From positions 1 through 64,000 of the forward strand of contig NZ_SMBU01000008.1 of the NCBI RefSeq assembly GCF_004342485.1: a DNA stretch of 64,000 nucleotides. The letters are read 5' to 3'. The stretch comes from Roseateles saccharophilus. GTDB taxonomy: Bacteria; Pseudomonadota; Gammaproteobacteria; Burkholderiales; Burkholderiaceae_C. The notes beneath the pieces were generated by a model that was not told the DNA's origin, made no database searches, and was given only the letters and a program-made list of their open reading frames with translations. The position numbers were made by a program, and so were the translations under genes. Positions 29,073 through 40,288 of the stretch are shown here, piece after piece (position 1 is the stretch's first letter; each line of letters begins with the position of its first letter).

Positions 29073-29445
29073 TGGTGGAGCCGGGGGGAATTGAACCCCC
29101 GTCCGCAAGCCATCACCGGGCAGATCTACATGCTTAGCCGGCTGATTTGAATCTCACGGTCAACTCGCGCAGTGGCACGCTAGTTTTCCCGCCAGTCACT
29201 AAATCTCGCGCCGTGCCGAGTGACCCGGTACGACGCCAGCCGATGTGAGTGACTTCTCAGCCTTGCCCCTTGCGGAACTCAGCCCGGCCCATCGGCCTGC
29301 CGTTGAGAAGCTCATCCGCAATTAAGCGGCGAGTGCGAACGTAGAGTCGTTTGCAGTTACTTTGTTTCCAGTGGTTTTACGAGCGGACTGGTGCTCGGCA
29401 TGCCCTACTCCGGATCCGCACCCACGTCGAAACCAGGTCGGCCCC
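29073..29445 (-). ncRNA. ssrA: Transfer-messenger RNA (tmRNA)
   Basis: The minus strand encodes a one-piece tmRNA that rescues stalled ribosomes and tags nascent proteins for degradation. The 5' end GGGGCCGACCTGGTTTCGAC and the 3' end GGTTCAATTCCCCCCGGCTC plus CACCA form the tRNA-like domain with a 7-bp acceptor stem. The tag-coding frame, starting at resume codon GCA at about 29356, reads ANDSTFALAA then TAA, with the expected LAA end recognised by Clp proteases. The encoded CCA is present at 29073-29075. The 5' end is 13 bases downstream of the gph stop codon. Confidence 0.97.
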
Positions 29446-29455
29446 AGAACCTGCC

Positions 29456-29482
29456 ATTTTAGGCCAGACCGAGATGTTTCAA
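29456..29482 (-). promoter_or_regulatory. Candidate ssrA promoter inside the 3' end of gph
   Basis: On the minus strand TTGAAA (29482-29477) and TAAAAT (29461-29456) lie 15 bases apart and end about 10 bases before the tmRNA 5' end. The -10 hexamer overlaps the gph stop codon. The spacing is shorter than the ideal 17, so this is a plausible but unproven sigma70 promoter. Confidence 0.5.
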
Positions 29483-30133
29483 GAGCACACCGGGAACGGC
29501 CAGTTCCAGGTCGGCCTGCCAATGCCTGAATTCGCCCTGCTGCCCCAGATAGCCCCAGGCGGCGACGGCGGTCGCCATGCCTGCGGCGCGGCCGGCCAGG
29601 ATGTCGCGCTCGTCGTCACCGACATAGAGGCAGGCCGCTGGCGCCACGCCCAGGCGCCGTGCGGCCTCCAGCAACGGCGCGGGATGGGGCTTGGTGTGGG
29701 CGGTCGTGTCGCCGCCGACGACCGCGGCCGCCCGCAGCCCCAGCGCCGCGACCAACGGAAGCGCAAAGCGCTCGGCCTTGTTGGTAACGACGCCCCAGGC
29801 CAGGCCGGCTTCGGCAAGGGCGCCAAGCTCGGCCTCGATGCCATCGAAGAGGCGCGTGCTGTCGTGCATCAGCAATTCGTAGCGGTCGAGAAATTCCCGC
29901 CTGAGTTCGTCATACGTCGCATGCCCGGGGGCAACGCCGAAGGCCTGGGACAGCATGCCGCGCGCGCCCGAACCGCCGTGGGGCCGGTACTGGGTCAAGG
30001 GCAGCGCTTGCAGGCCGCGGTCCGCGCGCATCGCATTGGCCGCGGCGGCAAGGTCGGCGGCGCTGTCGATCAGCGTGCCGTCGAGATCGAAAAGAACAGC
30101 CTGCAGATGAGCCCAGCGACCGGAGAGTTTCAC
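29459..30133 (-). CDS. gph: Phosphoglycolate phosphatase, HAD superfamily
   Basis: Gph removes phosphate from 2-phosphoglycolate formed during repair of oxidative DNA ends. The 224-residue protein has HAD motif [17 protein letters not shown], motif II in VVTNKAE, a motif III lysine in [12 protein letters not shown] and motif [11 protein letters not shown]. The cap domain is the small helical type of the Gph/PGP group. It overlaps ubiG by four bases (ATGA) in the ubiG-gph pair widely seen in Burkholderiales. Substrate assignment is by subfamily and context. Confidence 0.9.
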   Translation of the reverse strand: MKLSGRWAHLQAVLFDLDGTLIDSAADLAAAANAMRADRGLQALPLTQYRPHGGSGARGMLSQAFGVAPGHATYDELRREFLDRYELLMHDSTRLFDGIEAELGALAEAGLAWGVVTNKAERFALPLVAALGLRAAAVVGGDTTAHTKPHPAPLLEAARRLGVAPAACLYVGDDERDILAGRAAGMATAVAAWGYLGQQGEFRHWQADLELAVPGVLLKHLGLA

Positions 30134-30834
30134 GGCGCGCGGCGGCAGGCCAGCAGGTAGTTCACGCCCGTGTCCGACCCGATGCTGTAGCGCTGCGTCA
30201 ACGGGTTGTAGCCCAGGCCACGGCTCGATTGCAACTCCAGGCCGGCATCACGGCAGAACTGGGCCAGCTCGGAAGGTTTCAGGAAGCGTGCGTACTCGTG
30301 CGTCCCCTTGGGCAGCATCTTCAGTACATATTCGGCACCGACGATGGCCAGCAGGAAGGACTTGGCATTGCGGTTCAGCGTCGACAGGAAAACCCAGCCA
30401 CCCGGCTTGACCAGCGTCGCGCAGGCACGCACGACCGACGCCGGGTCGGGCACATGCTCGAGCATCTCCATGCAGGTGACGACATCGAACCCCGCCGGTT
30501 GTTCAGCAGCCAGGTCTTCGACGGCGACCTCGCGGTATTCCACGCCTTCGGTGCCGGCTTCCATCGCATGCAGCTCTGCGACGCGCAGGGGCTTGGTGGA
30601 CAGGTCGATGCCCAGCACCTGGGCGCCGGCGCGCGCCATCGAATCGCTCAGGATGCCGCCGCCACAGCCGACATCGACGACGCGCTTGCCCGCGAGCGGG
30701 CAGAGTTGCTGGATCCAGCCCAGACGCAGCGGGTTGATCTGGTGCAGGGGCTTGAAGTCGCTCTCGGGGTCCCACCAGCGATGGGCCAACTCGCCGAACT
30801 TGGCGAGCTCTTGTGGGTCGGCATTGATCGTCAT
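30130..30834 (-). CDS. ubiG: Ubiquinone biosynthesis O-methyltransferase
   Basis: UbiG performs both O-methylations of ubiquinone synthesis with SAM. The 234-residue product opens with [33 protein letters not shown], the conserved UbiG N-terminus. The SAM-binding motif [27 protein letters not shown] and [14 protein letters not shown] follow. It precedes gph with a four-base overlap. It lies downstream of ompA, from which an intrinsic terminator separates it. Confidence 0.96.
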   Translation of the reverse strand: MTINADPQELAKFGELAHRWWDPESDFKPLHQINPLRLGWIQQLCPLAGKRVVDVGCGGGILSDSMARAGAQVLGIDLSTKPLRVAELHAMEAGTEGVEYREVAVEDLAAEQPAGFDVVTCMEMLEHVPDPASVVRACATLVKPGGWVFLSTLNRNAKSFLLAIVGAEYVLKMLPKGTHEYARFLKPSELAQFCRDAGLELQSSRGLGYNPLTQRYSIGSDTGVNYLLACRRAP

Positions 30835-30851
30835 GACGTCCTGAAAATGAA

Positions 30852-30881
30852 AAAGCCCCGACGGCGAGCCGGCGGGGCTTT
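30852..30881 (-). terminator. Intrinsic terminator after ompA
   Basis: AAAGCCCCG (30852-30860) pairs with CGGGGCTTT (30873-30881), with a small CGG/CCG inner helix. On the minus strand the stem is followed by TTTTTCATTTTC, a good T-run. It would end ompA transcripts before ubiG. Confidence 0.85.
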
Positions 30882-30907
30882 GCGCAAAACGCCCGAGGGC
30901 GCTGTGC

Positions 30908-31567
30908 TTACTTGTTGCGCGTACCGACGACTTCGATCTCGGTGCGGCGGTTCTTGGCGCGGCCTTCCTTCGTCTTGTTGTCGGCGATGGGCTGCTTCTC
31001 GCCCTTGCCTTCGGTGTAGACGCGGTTCGGCTCGACGCCCTTGCTCACCAGATAGGCCTTGACGGCTTCCGAGCGGCGGATCGACAGCTTCTGGTTGTAA
31101 GCATCGCTACCGACCGAGTCGGTGTGACCGACGGCAATGATGACTTCCAGGTTGATGCTCTTGGTCTTGCTGACCAGATCATCCAGCTTGGCCTTGGCCT
31201 CGGGCTTCAGGGTCGACTTGTCGAAGTCGAAGAAGGCGTCAGCCGCGAAGGTCACCTTCTCGCTGACCGGAGCCGGGGGAGGCGTCACGGGCTTCGGAGG
31301 AACCGGAGCGGGAGCCGGGGGCGGGGGAGCGACCGGCTTCGGAGCCTCGACCTTGGGTGCCGGCTTGATTTCGCCGTCGCAGCCCTTGGCGGCGGTGGCG
31401 GGCGTCCAGAAGTTGTCGCGCCAGCAGTATTCGTTGGTGCCGTTCTTCCAGACGGTGCCGTCGGTGGCGCGCCAGTTGTCAACAGATTGGGCCAGCGCGG
31501 CCGACGAAGCCGCAGCGGCGACCGCAGCCACCGCAAACAGCGACGCCACGCGATTCAGTTTCTTCAT
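30908..31567 (-). CDS. ompA: OmpA family outer-membrane protein
   Basis: The 219-residue protein starts [26 protein letters not shown], a clear signal peptide with cleavage near residue 26, and has an AGGAG ribosome site. A short N-terminal domain with paired Cys ([19 protein letters not shown]) is followed by a Pro-rich linker (about 70-100). The C-terminal OmpA peptidoglycan-binding domain (about 105-215) contains [34 protein letters not shown] and NRRTEIEV. It lacks the eight-strand barrel of enterobacterial OmpA, as is common for the short OmpA of Burkholderiales. It links the outer membrane to the cell wall. Confidence 0.92.
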   Translation of the reverse strand: MKKLNRVASLFAVAAVAAAASSAALAQSVDNWRATDGTVWKNGTNEYCWRDNFWTPATAAKGCDGEIKPAPKVEAPKPVAPPPPAPAPVPPKPVTPPPAPVSEKVTFAADAFFDFDKSTLKPEAKAKLDDLVSKTKSINLEVIIAVGHTDSVGSDAYNQKLSIRRSEAVKAYLVSKGVEPNRVYTEGKGEKQPIADNKTKEGRAKNRRTEIEVVGTRNK

Positions 31568-31625
31568 GATTCTCCTCTCAAGGAATGCCGCAGTTGCCCT
31601 GCGAGAGTCAGTACTCAACCTCTAA

Positions 31626-31655
31626 CCTTAGGAAAGACCGAGGGTTTTTCCTAGG
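31626..31655. promoter_or_regulatory. Imperfect inverted repeat in the ompA/gyrA divergent region
   Basis: CCTTAGGAAA (31626-31635) and TTTTCCTAGG (31646-31655) form near-complementary arms with one indel. They lie 59-88 bases upstream of the ompA start on its promoter side. It may be an operator; no regulator is suggested by the sequence. Confidence 0.3.
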
Positions 31656-31761
31656 GACTCGACGATTGTGCCATGGGGGCACCGGGACGAACGCATTGTG
31701 GCGGCCTACGTTCGTAGGCACGGTGACGATGTTGCGCTGCTGCTACAGGGGCGCGGCCGCT

Positions 31762-31767
31762 TAGAAT
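31762..31767 (+). promoter_or_regulatory. Candidate gyrA -10 element, TAGAAT
   Basis: TAGAAT, a five-of-six match to the -10 consensus, lies 58 bases before the gyrA start. The -35 position (about 31739-31744) is poor, so the call rests on the -10 alone. Confidence 0.4.
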
Positions 31768-31825
31768 CCGCGCCTTTCGCCACCCATCCGTCGCGCCCAT
31801 GTAGCGCACGCGAGAGCCAGCCCGC

Positions 31826-34459
31826 ATGACCCAGTTCGCCAAGGAAACCCTGCCGATCAGCCTCGAGGAGGAGATGCGTCGCTCCTACCTCGATTACGCG
31901 ATGAGCGTGATCGTGGGGCGCGCCCTGCCCGATGCCCGCGATGGCTTGAAGCCCGTGCATCGCCGCGTGCTGTACGCGATGAACGAGATGGGCAACACCT
32001 ACAACGCCAAGTACCGCAAGAGTGCTCAGGCCGTGGGTGAAACCATGGGTAAATATCACCCGCACGGCGACTCGGCCATTTACGACACCATCGTGCGCAT
32101 GGCCCAGCCCTTCAGCCTGCGCCACATGCTGATCGACGGCCAGGGCAACTTCGGCTCCATCGATGGCGATAACGCCGCGGCGATGCGATACACCGAGATT
32201 CGTCTCGACAAAATCGCTCACGAAATGCTGGCCGACATCGACAAGGAAACCGTCGATTTCGGACCCAACTACGACGGCAGCCACAAGGAACCGCTGGTAC
32301 TGCCCACCCGATTGCCGAATCTGCTGGTGAACGGCTCGGCGGGTATTGCCGTCGGCATGGCTACGAATATCCCGCCGCACAACCTCAACGAGGTCATCGA
32401 TGCCTGCCTGCTGGCGCTGCGCAACCCCGAGGTCACCGTCGACGATCTGATGGAGATCATCCCGGCGCCGGACTTCCCCACCGCGGGCATCATCTACGGC
32501 TTGGCCGGTGTGCGCGACGGCTATCGCACCGGCCGCGGCCGCGTCGTGATGCGCGCCAAGGTGCACTTCGAGGACATCGACAAGGGCAACCGCCAGGCGA
32601 TCATCGTTGACGAGATCCCCTATCAGGTCAACAAGAAGACCCTGCTCGAGCGCATCGCCGAGCTGGTGCAGGAAAAGAAGATCGAGGGCATCAGCCACAT
32701 TCAGGACGAGTCCGACAAGTCGGGCATGCGGGTCGTCATCGAGCTCAAGCGCGGCGAAGTCCCCGAGGTGGTGCTGAACAACCTCTACAAGCAGACCCAG
32801 CTGCAGGACAGCTTCGGCATGAACATGGTCGCCCTCGTCGACGGCCAGCCCAAGCTCTGCAATCTGCGCGACATGATCGTCGTGTTTCTGGAGCACCGCC
32901 GCGAGGTGGTGACCCGCCGCACGATCTACGAACTGCGCAAGGCGCGCGAGCGTGGCCATGTGCTGGAAGGCCTGGCCGTCGCCCTGGCCAACATCGACGA
33001 GTTCATCGAGACCATCAAGACCTCGCCGACGCCGCCCGTCGCCAAGGCCGCGCTGATGTCCAAGAGCTGGGACTCGTCGCTGGTGCGCGAGATGCTGGCG
33101 CGCGCCGAGGGTGGCGGCCAGTCCTACCGCCCTGAGGGCCTGGAGGCCCAGTTCGGCATGCAGGCCGACGGCCTCTACCGCCTGTCCGAAGCGCAGGCCG
33201 GCGAGATCCTGCAGATGCGCCTGCAGCGCCTGACCGGCCTGGAGCAGGACAAGATCGTCGGCGAATACAAGGACGTGATGGCTGAGATCGCCGACCTGCT
33301 CGACATCCTGGCCACGCCCTCGCGCGTGACGACCATCATCGGCGACGAGCTGGTGCAGCTGAAGACCGAATTCGGCCAGACCAAGCTGGGCGCGCGCCGC
33401 AGCGTCATCGAGCACAACGCGCAGGAGCTGGGCACCGAGGACCTGATCACGCCGACCGACATGGTCGTGACGCTCTCGCACACCGGCTACATCAAGAGCC
33501 AGGCACTGAGCGAATACCGCGCCCAGCGCCGCGGCGGCCGCGGCAAGCAGGCCACGGCGACCAAGGATGACGACTGGATCGACCAGCTCTTCATCGCCAA
33601 CACCCACGACTGGATCCTGTGCTTCTCTGACCGCGGCCGCGTCTACTGGCTCAAGGTCTGGGAGGTGCCGCAGGGCTCGCGCAACTCGCGCGGCAAGCCC
33701 ATCGTCAACATGTTCCCGCTGCAGGCCGGCGAGAAGATCACCGTCGTGCTGCCGCTGACCGGCGAGTTCCGCAGCTTCCCTGAAGATCACTTCATCTTCA
33801 TGTCCACGGCCATGGGCACGGTCAAGAAGACCTCGCTGAAGGACTTCAGCAACCCGCGCAAGGCCGGCATCATCGCCGTCGACCTCGACGAGGGCGACCA
33901 CCTGATCGGCGCCGCGCTGACCGACGGCCACCACGACGTGATGCTGTTCAGCGATGGCGGCAAGGCCGTGCGCTTCGACGAGGACGATGTGCGCCCGATG
34001 GGCCGCACCGCCCGCGGCGTGCGCGGCATGATGCTCGAGCCCGACCAGCGCCTGATCGCGATGCTGGTCGCCGAGGACGAGAACCAGTCCGTGCTGACCG
34101 CCACCGAGAACGGCTATGGCAAGCGCACCGCCATCACCGAGTACACCCGCCACGGCCGCGGCACCAAGGGCATGATCGCCATCCAGCAGAGCGAGCGCAA
34201 CGGCCGCGTCGTCGCGGCGACGCTGGTGCGCCCCGAGGACGAGATCATGCTAATCACCGACAAGGGCGTGCTGGTGCGCACCCGCGTCGCCGAGATCCGC
34301 GAGCTCGGCCGCGCCACCCAGGGCGTCACGCTGATCGCGCTGGACGACGGCGCCAAGCTGTCGGGCCTGCAACGCATCGTCGAGAACGACGCCAACGAGG
34401 CGGATGCCTCCGCCGAGCCTGAAGAATCCGGCGACAACCCCGAAGCCCCCAAGGACTGA
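31826..34459 (+). CDS. gyrA: DNA gyrase subunit A
   Basis: GyrA cuts and rejoins DNA in the A2B2 gyrase that introduces negative supercoils. The 877-residue protein has the winged-helix domain with catalytic Tyr122 (AMRYTEI) and the quinolone-resistance region [12 protein letters not shown]. Residues matching E. coli Ser83 and Asp87 are both wild type. The coiled-coil tower and C-terminal beta-pinwheel follow, with the GyrA box QRRGGRG. An acidic C-terminal tail ([21 protein letters not shown]) follows. It diverges from ompA and starts a long plus-strand series of core genes. Confidence 0.98.
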   Translation: MTQFAKETLPISLEEEMRRSYLDYAMSVIVGRALPDARDGLKPVHRRVLYAMNEMGNTYNAKYRKSAQAVGETMGKYHPHGDSAIYDTIVRMAQPFSLRHMLIDGQGNFGSIDGDNAAAMRYTEIRLDKIAHEMLADIDKETVDFGPNYDGSHKEPLVLPTRLPNLLVNGSAGIAVGMATNIPPHNLNEVIDACLLALRNPEVTVDDLMEIIPAPDFPTAGIIYGLAGVRDGYRTGRGRVVMRAKVHFEDIDKGNRQAIIVDEIPYQVNKKTLLERIAELVQEKKIEGISHIQDESDKSGMRVVIELKRGEVPEVVLNNLYKQTQLQDSFGMNMVALVDGQPKLCNLRDMIVVFLEHRREVVTRRTIYELRKARERGHVLEGLAVALANIDEFIETIKTSPTPPVAKAALMSKSWDSSLVREMLARAEGGGQSYRPEGLEAQFGMQADGLYRLSEAQAGEILQMRLQRLTGLEQDKIVGEYKDVMAEIADLLDILATPSRVTTIIGDELVQLKTEFGQTKLGARRSVIEHNAQELGTEDLITPTDMVVTLSHTGYIKSQALSEYRAQRRGGRGKQATATKDDDWIDQLFIANTHDWILCFSDRGRVYWLKVWEVPQGSRNSRGKPIVNMFPLQAGEKITVVLPLTGEFRSFPEDHFIFMSTAMGTVKKTSLKDFSNPRKAGIIAVDLDEGDHLIGAALTDGHHDVMLFSDGGKAVRFDEDDVRPMGRTARGVRGMMLEPDQRLIAMLVAEDENQSVLTATENGYGKRTAITEYTRHGRGTKGMIAIQQSERNGRVVAATLVRPEDEIMLITDKGVLVRTRVAEIRELGRATQGVTLIALDDGAKLSGLQRIVENDANEADASAEPEESGDNPEAPKD

Positions 34460-34460
34460 C

Positions 34461-35048
34461 ATGATGTCTCGCAAGCTGGGCCTGGCCCTGGCGGTGTCCC
34501 TAGCACTGGCCGCGGGCACCGCGCTGGCCGAACCCTCGCCCGCCAAGAAGGCCCTGATCGACAAGCTGGTGCAGCTGCAGCAGCCGCAGGCCGAACTGCT
34601 GGCTCGCAACATCGTGCAGCAGCCCATCGGCCCGCTGATGCAGAGCGCCGGCCAGGCCCTGCAACAGGTCCCCGCCGAGAAGCGCGAGGCCACGGCCAAG
34701 GCGATGGAGGCCGAGATCAAGAAATTCGTCGACGACAACGTGGCCTATGTGAAGGACAAGGCCGCCCGGATGGCGCCGACCACCACGGCCGCCTTCCTCG
34801 ACGAGCGCTTCACCGAAGACGAACTCAAGCAGGTCCTGGCCTGGTTCGAGTCGCCGGTCAGCAAGAAGTTCGGCCAGACCCAGATGGAGCTGAACAAGGC
34901 GCTGCTCGACAAGGTCCTCGGCGAGGCCGGCCCCACGCTGCAGGATCGCTTCAAGGCCCTGCACGCCTCGCTGGCCAAGCAGCTGGGCATCCCCGCGCCC
35001 ACCGCCTCGGCCCCCAAGCCCGCCGCGCCCGCTCCCACAAAGAAGTAA
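34461..35048 (+). CDS. DUF2059 domain-containing periplasmic protein
   Basis: The gene starts 1 base past the gyrA stop; ATG at 34461 or 34464 is possible. The 195-residue product has a signal peptide (LGLALAVSLALAAGTALA, cleavage near residue 22). The DUF2059 helical region follows (about 75-150; FLDERFTEDELKQVLAWFESPVSKKF), then an Ala/Pro/Lys-rich tail. Its function is unknown. Position between gyrA and serC is conserved in Burkholderiales as far as I recall. It is probably co-transcribed with both neighbours. Confidence 0.88.
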   Translation: MMSRKLGLALAVSLALAAGTALAEPSPAKKALIDKLVQLQQPQAELLARNIVQQPIGPLMQSAGQALQQVPAEKREATAKAMEAEIKKFVDDNVAYVKDKAARMAPTTTAAFLDERFTEDELKQVLAWFESPVSKKFGQTQMELNKALLDKVLGEAGPTLQDRFKALHASLAKQLGIPAPTASAPKPAAPAPTKK

Positions 35049-35060
35049 ACCCGCCCCTCG

Positions 35061-36149
35061 ATGACCTCGCCCCGCCCGTTCAACTTCTCCGCCGGCCCTG
35101 CCACCCTGCCCGAACCCGTGCTGCACCAGGTGGCAGCCGAGATGCTGGACTGGCAAGGCAGCGGCATGAGCGTCATGGAGATGAGCCACCGCGGCAAGGA
35201 GTTCATCTCGATCTACGAGCGGGCCGAGGCCGACCTGCGCGAGCTGCTCGCCGTGCCGGCCAACTTCCGCATCCTCTTCATGCAGGGTGGCGGCCTGGGC
35301 GAGAACGCCTTCCTGCCAATGAACCTGAGCCGTGGCGGCAAGGTCGACGTCGTCGTGACCGGCTCCTGGTCGCGCAAGAGTGCCGCCGAGGCACGCCGCT
35401 ATGCCGACGTGCAGATTGCCGCCGAGGGCAATGGCCGCGAGATTCCGCGCGACTGGCGGCTGCGCGATGACGCCGCCTATGTGCATGTCTGCACCAACGA
35501 AACCATCGACGGCGTCGAGTTCCACGAACTACCGCAGCTGACCCACGGCGTGCCGCTGGTCATCGACTGTTCCTCGCACCTGCTTTCCCGCCCCATAGCC
35601 TGGGACCGTGTCGGCCTGGCCTTCGGCGGCGCACAGAAGAACATCGGTCCGGCCGGCCTGACCCTGGTCTTCGTCCGCGACGATCTGCTCGGCCACGCCC
35701 TCGACATCTGCCCCTCGGCCTTCAACTACCAGACCGTGGCCGCCGCCCAGTCCATGTACAACACGCCGCCGACCTTCGCGATCTACGTCGCCGGCCTCGT
35801 GTTCCAGTGGGTCAAGGGTTTCGAATACGCCGGCAAGCAAGGTCTTGCCGCCATCGAGCAGCGCAACATCGACAAGGCTGCTCTGCTCTATTCGGCGTTC
35901 GACGCCTCCGGCCTCTACGAGAACCGGGTCGACGCCTCCTGCCGCTCGCGCATGAACGTGCCGTTCTTCCTGCGCGACGAAAAACTCAACGATGCCTTCC
36001 TCGCCGCGGCCAAAGCCGCCGGCCTGCTGCAGCTCAAGGGCCACAAGTCCGTCGGCGGCATGCGCGCGTCCATCTACAACGCCATGCCCTTGGAGGGTGT
36101 CAAAACCCTGGTCGACTTCCTGAAGGACTTCGAGGCCCGATATGGCTGA
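35061..36149 (+). CDS. serC: Phosphoserine aminotransferase
   Basis: SerC makes 3-phosphoserine for serine synthesis and also acts in the pyridoxal-phosphate pathway. The 362-residue protein opens with [17 protein letters not shown], the family start. It carries [22 protein letters not shown] and the PLP-binding Lys in [12 protein letters not shown], and ends [19 protein letters not shown]. It overlaps pheA by eight bases, beginning an amino-acid biosynthesis operon that runs through aroA-cmk. Confidence 0.97.
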   Translation: MTSPRPFNFSAGPATLPEPVLHQVAAEMLDWQGSGMSVMEMSHRGKEFISIYERAEADLRELLAVPANFRILFMQGGGLGENAFLPMNLSRGGKVDVVVTGSWSRKSAAEARRYADVQIAAEGNGREIPRDWRLRDDAAYVHVCTNETIDGVEFHELPQLTHGVPLVIDCSSHLLSRPIAWDRVGLAFGGAQKNIGPAGLTLVFVRDDLLGHALDICPSAFNYQTVAAAQSMYNTPPTFAIYVAGLVFQWVKGFEYAGKQGLAAIEQRNIDKAALLYSAFDASGLYENRVDASCRSRMNVPFFLRDEKLNDAFLAAAKAAGLLQLKGHKSVGGMRASIYNAMPLEGVKTLVDFLKDFEARYG

Positions 36150-37239
36150 GCCCGTTTCCACCCCCGCCCTGCTGGCCCTGCGCGACCAGATCGATGGCCT
36201 GGACAAGCAACTGCTGGAGCTGCTGAACCAGCGCGCCCGCGTCGCCGAGCAGGTCGGCGAGATCAAGCGCGCCGAGGGCACGCCCTTCTTCCGCCCGGAT
36301 CGCGTGGCCCAGGTCATCGACAAGATCCGCGCCGCCAACCCCGGCCCGCTGAAGGCCGAGCATGTGGCCGCCATCTGGCGCGAGATCATGTCCGCCTGCC
36401 TGGCGCTCGAATCGCCGCAGCGCGTGGCCGTGCTTGGCCCCGTCGGCACCTTCTGCGAACAGGCCGCCATCGAATACTTCGGCGGCGCCGCCGACATGAT
36501 CTATTGCGCCAGCTTCGACGAGGTCTTCCACGCGACGGCCTCCGGCAGTGCGCAGTTCGGCGTCGTCGGTGTCGAGAACATGACCGAGGGCGTCGTCACG
36601 CGCTCGCTGGACCTCTTCCTGCACACGCCCTGCCATGTGGTCGGCGAGGTCAGCCTGCTGATCCGGCACCACCTGATGCGCAAGGAACCGTCCATGCACG
36701 GCATCGAGGCGGTGCTGGCCCACCCCCAGGCCCTGGCCCAGTGCCAGAACTGGCTGAACAAGCACCTGCCCGACGTCGAGCGCCGGGCGGTGTCCAGCAA
36801 TGCCGAGGGCTCGCGGCTGGCCGCCACCAACCCGGCCTGGGCAGCGCTGGGCAGCGAGCGCGCCTCCACGCTGTTCGGCCTGCACATCACGGCCCACGCC
36901 ATCCAGGACGAGGCCTACAACCGCACCCGCTTCGCCGTCATCTGCCTGCCGCAGACCATGGCCGCGCCGCCCGCCACCAGCCGCGACTGCACCAGCCTCG
37001 TCGTCTCCGTGCCCAACCGCCCTGGCGCGATGCACGACCTGCTCGTGCCGCTGAAGAAGCACGGCGTGTCCATGACCCGCCTGGAGTCCCGCCCGGCTCG
37101 CACCGGCCAGTGGGAGTACTACTTCTACATCGACCTCGACGGCCATCCCAGCCAGCCCCATGTCGCCGCGGCGCTGGCGGAGTTGCGCGAGCTCTGCGCC
37201 TTCTTCAAGATGTTGGGTGCCTACCCGGTAAAGGCCTGA
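36142..37239 (+). CDS. pheA: Bifunctional chorismate mutase / prephenate dehydratase
   Basis: PheA converts chorismate to prephenate and then phenylpyruvate for phenylalanine. In its 365 residues an N-terminal chorismate mutase helix bundle (about 10-90; [19 protein letters not shown]) precedes the prephenate dehydratase domain (about 95-275; [15 protein letters not shown], and the YNRTRF motif with its catalytic Thr). A C-terminal ACT domain (about 285-360; [14 protein letters not shown], with the ESRP feedback motif) ends the protein. It overlaps serC by eight bases and lies four bases before tyrA. Confidence 0.97.
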   Translation: MAEPVSTPALLALRDQIDGLDKQLLELLNQRARVAEQVGEIKRAEGTPFFRPDRVAQVIDKIRAANPGPLKAEHVAAIWREIMSACLALESPQRVAVLGPVGTFCEQAAIEYFGGAADMIYCASFDEVFHATASGSAQFGVVGVENMTEGVVTRSLDLFLHTPCHVVGEVSLLIRHHLMRKEPSMHGIEAVLAHPQALAQCQNWLNKHLPDVERRAVSSNAEGSRLAATNPAWAALGSERASTLFGLHITAHAIQDEAYNRTRFAVICLPQTMAAPPATSRDCTSLVVSVPNRPGAMHDLLVPLKKHGVSMTRLESRPARTGQWEYYFYIDLDGHPSQPHVAAALAELRELCAFFKMLGAYPVKA

Positions 37240-37243
37240 GACG

Positions 37244-38134
37244 ATGTTCAACCAGCTTGGCGTGATCGGCTGCGGCCTGATGGGCGGCAGCTTTGCGCTG
37301 GCGATGAAGCGCGCCGGCCTGGTCAAGCGCGTCATCGGCTACAGCAAGTCGCCCTCCACCACCGAGCAGGCCAAGAAGCTCGGCGTCATCGACGTCGCTG
37401 CCGAATCGGCCCTGCTGGCCGTGTCGGGCTCGGACATCGTGCTGATCGCCGTGCCGGTGTCGGCCACCGAAATCACGCTGAAGGCCATCCGCCATCTCGT
37501 GAACCCGGGCGTACTCTTCATGGACGTGGGCTCGACCAAGTGCGACGTCATCGAGTCGGCCCGCCGCGCGCTGGGCGACCGCGCCGCCAGCTTCGTGCCC
37601 TGCCACCCCATCGCCGGCAAGGAGTCAGGCGGCGTGCAACACGCCGAGGCGACGCTCTACGAAGGCCGCCAGGTCATCCTGACGCCCCAGCCCTTCACCA
37701 ACCCGCAACTGGTGCAGAAGGCGACCGACGTCTGGTCGGCCCTGGGCTCGACGGTGCTGAAGATGCGGCCCCACAACCACGACGCCGCCTTCGCCGCCGT
37801 CAGCCACCTGCCGCACCTGCTGGCCTTCGCTTTCTTCCAGGCCATCGCCGAGCAGCCCGCCGCGCGCGACTACCTCAGCCTCGCCGGCCCCGGCTTCCGC
37901 GACTTCACGCGCATTGCCGCGGGCGAGCCGGCCGTCTGGCGCGACATCTTCCTGGCCAACAAGCATGAAGTGCTGGCGCAGTCCAAGCGTTTCCGCACCA
38001 TGCTGGACCAGCTCGAAGCCCTGATCGAAGCCGGCGACGCGGCCGCGCTGGAAGCGGCGCTGCGCCCCATCTCCGAAGGCCGCTCGGCCTGGAGCCTTCC
38101 CACGATCCCTCCCGGCCGCCCTGCGGCTAAGTGA
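37244..38134 (+). CDS. tyrA: Prephenate dehydrogenase
   Basis: TyrA oxidatively decarboxylates prephenate to 4-hydroxyphenylpyruvate for tyrosine. The 296-residue protein starts with a Rossmann NAD(P)-binding motif, [17 protein letters not shown]. It shows [12 protein letters not shown] and [16 protein letters not shown] with the catalytic His, and [12 protein letters not shown] in the dimerisation domain. There is no fused chorismate mutase or ACT domain. It shares four bases with the next gene and is part of the serC-pheA-tyrA-aroA/cmk operon. Confidence 0.96.
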   Translation: MFNQLGVIGCGLMGGSFALAMKRAGLVKRVIGYSKSPSTTEQAKKLGVIDVAAESALLAVSGSDIVLIAVPVSATEITLKAIRHLVNPGVLFMDVGSTKCDVIESARRALGDRAASFVPCHPIAGKESGGVQHAEATLYEGRQVILTPQPFTNPQLVQKATDVWSALGSTVLKMRPHNHDAAFAAVSHLPHLLAFAFFQAIAEQPAARDYLSLAGPGFRDFTRIAAGEPAVWRDIFLANKHEVLAQSKRFRTMLDQLEALIEAGDAAALEAALRPISEGRSAWSLPTIPPGRPAAK

Positions 38135-40134
38135 TGTTCAAGATCCCCTTCCTCGACCTGCCGCCGCTGCGCGGCGCCGCGGGCACGGTGCGCCTGCCCG
38201 GCTCAAAGAGCATCTCCAACCGCGTGCTGCTGCTGGCCGCGCTTAGCGAAGGCCGCACGGTCGTGCGCGACCTGCTGGCCTCCGACGACACCGCCGTCAT
38301 GCTGGACGCGCTGCGCGCTCTAGGCTGCGGTGTGGCGCAGGACGACGACACCGTCAGCATCGTCGGCCTCGGCGGCAAGCTGCTGGCCAAGCACGCCAAG
38401 CTCTTCCTCGGCAATGCCGGCACGGCCATGCGCCCCCTGACCGCGGCCCTCGCGCTGTTGGCCGCGACCCAGGGCGGCAGCTTCGAGGTCTCGGGCGTCG
38501 CGCGCATGCACGAGCGGCCCATCGGCGACCTCGTCGACGCGCTGCGCGGCCTGGGCTGCGCCATCGACGACCTCGGCAACCCCGGCTACCCGCCGCTGCG
38601 CTTGAACGGGCCGACCGCACTCGCGCTGGCTACCCCGGTACGCGTGCGCGGCGACGTGTCCAGCCAGTTCCTGACCGCGCTGCTGCTGGCGCTGCCGCTG
38701 GTGGCCGAACGAGACATCCGCATCGAGGTCATCGGCGAGCTGATCTCCAAGCCCTATATCGAGATCACGCTTGCTCTGCTGGCGCGCTTCGGCATCGATG
38801 TGCGGCGCGAGGGCTGGCAGGCCTTCGTCATTCCGGCCGGCAGCCGCTACCGTTCGCCGGGCGAGGTCTTCGTCGAGGGTGATGCGTCGTCGGCGTCCTA
38901 CTTCGTCGGCCTGGGCGCCATCGCCGCGACGGACACACCCATCCGCATCGAAGGCGTCGGCAGCGAGTCCCTGCAGGGCGACGTGCGCTTCATCGAGGCC
39001 GCCGCCGCGATGGGCGCGGACGTCAAGGCCGGCCCGAACTGGCTGGAAGTACGCCGCGGTGCCTGGCCGCTGAAGGGCCTGACGCTGGACTGCAACCACA
39101 TCCCCGACGCGGCGATGACGCTGGCCGTCATGGCGCTGTATGCCGACGGCCCGACGACGCTAACCAACATCGCCAGCTGGCGCGTCAAGGAGACCGACCG
39201 CATCGCCGCGATGGCGACCGAGCTGCGCAAGCTCGGCGCGACTGTCGACGAAGGCCCGGACTGGATCCGGGTGCAGCCACTGCAGGACTGGAAGGCCGCC
39301 GCCATCCACACCTATGACGACCACCGCGTCGCGATGTGCTTCTCGCTGGCGGCCTTCAACGGCCTCGTGACCGACGCCGCCGTGCCGGTGCGCATCCTCG
39401 AGCCGCAGTGCGTCGCCAAGACCTTCCCGGACTATTTCGAGACGCTGTTCGGCGTGGTCACCGCCAACGCCGCCGACATCCCCGTCATCACCATCGACGG
39501 CCCCACCGCCTCCGGCAAGGGCACGCTGGCAGACGAAGTGGGCAAGGCCCTGGGATTCGGCGTGCTGGACTCGGGGGCGCTCTACCGCGTGACCGGCCTG
39601 GCCGCGCGCCGTGCCGGCCTGGACCTGGACGACGGTGCGGCCGTCGCGGCCATCGTGCCTTCGCTGAGACTGCGCTTCAGCGAAGGCCATGTCTTCCTTG
39701 GCACCGAGGACGTCAGCGCCCGGCTGCGCGCCGAGGCGACCGGCCTGCTGGCCTCCCAGGTGGCCGTGCATCCCCAGGTGCGGGCCGCCCTGCATCAGCT
39801 GCAGCTGGACTTCCGTCGCCTGCCCGGCCTCGTCGCCGACGGCCGCGACATGGGCACCGCCCTCTTCCCCGCCGCACCGCTCAAGGTCTTCCTGACCGCC
39901 AGCGCCGCCACGCGCGCCGAGCGCCGGTATAAGCAATTGATTTCCAAAGGAATTTCCGCTAATATCGAAAGCTTGCGCGAAGATCTAGAGGCTCGGGACG
40001 AGAGGGACAAGAACCGCTCGGCCTCGCCGCTGGAGCCCGCGCAAGACGCGCTGCTGCTGGACAACTCGGCGCTGGGTATCGAGGAATCGGTCACCCAGGT
40101 GCTGGGCTGGTGGCAACGGCGCCGGCCGTTCTGA
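38131..40134 (+). CDS. aroA-cmk: Fused EPSP synthase (AroA) and cytidylate kinase (Cmk)
   Basis: One 667-residue polypeptide joins two enzymes. Residues about 1-440 are EPSP synthase of the shikimate pathway, with [24 protein letters not shown] and [11 protein letters not shown]. Residues about 448-667 form a cytidylate kinase, with Walker [23 protein letters not shown] and the lid region [13 protein letters not shown]. Each part has normal full length and all key motifs, so both activities should be present. The start is GTG (38131, GTGA overlap with tyrA) or the ATG three bases later. The fusion is known in Burkholderiales. No break in frame is seen between the two halves. rpsA follows 154 bases downstream. 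Confidence 0.96.
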   Translation: MMFKIPFLDLPPLRGAAGTVRLPGSKSISNRVLLLAALSEGRTVVRDLLASDDTAVMLDALRALGCGVAQDDDTVSIVGLGGKLLAKHAKLFLGNAGTAMRPLTAALALLAATQGGSFEVSGVARMHERPIGDLVDALRGLGCAIDDLGNPGYPPLRLNGPTALALATPVRVRGDVSSQFLTALLLALPLVAERDIRIEVIGELISKPYIEITLALLARFGIDVRREGWQAFVIPAGSRYRSPGEVFVEGDASSASYFVGLGAIAATDTPIRIEGVGSESLQGDVRFIEAAAAMGADVKAGPNWLEVRRGAWPLKGLTLDCNHIPDAAMTLAVMALYADGPTTLTNIASWRVKETDRIAAMATELRKLGATVDEGPDWIRVQPLQDWKAAAIHTYDDHRVAMCFSLAAFNGLVTDAAVPVRILEPQCVAKTFPDYFETLFGVVTANAADIPVITIDGPTASGKGTLADEVGKALGFGVLDSGALYRVTGLAARRAGLDLDDGAAVAAIVPSLRLRFSEGHVFLGTEDVSARLRAEATGLLASQVAVHPQVRAALHQLQLDFRRLPGLVADGRDMGTALFPAAPLKVFLTASAATRAERRYKQLISKGISANIESLREDLEARDERDKNRSASPLEPAQDALLLDNSALGIEESVTQVLGWWQRRRPF

Positions 40135-40288
40135 CCTCCGTCGGGGCGGCCCAGGCCTGAGAAGCCACGGCCCGCCGCACTCCCCTCCCGAGCGTCAGCT
40201 CACCGGGTGCGGCGATGTCAACAACTTAACCCGCAGCTCGTCTGCAAGCAGCGCCGGGGCTCCCTGGTGCTATCCAAGGTCAATCAAC

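Noticed and set aside
31706-34153. An 815-residue minus-strand open frame in gyrA
   Set aside because: It is antisense to GyrA with all catalytic motifs and has no family pattern of its own.
40135-40288. Small gene or riboswitch in the rpsA leader
   Set aside because: No open frame with a ribosome site and no known aptamer pattern was found; an S1 autoregulatory leader is possible but not readable by eye.
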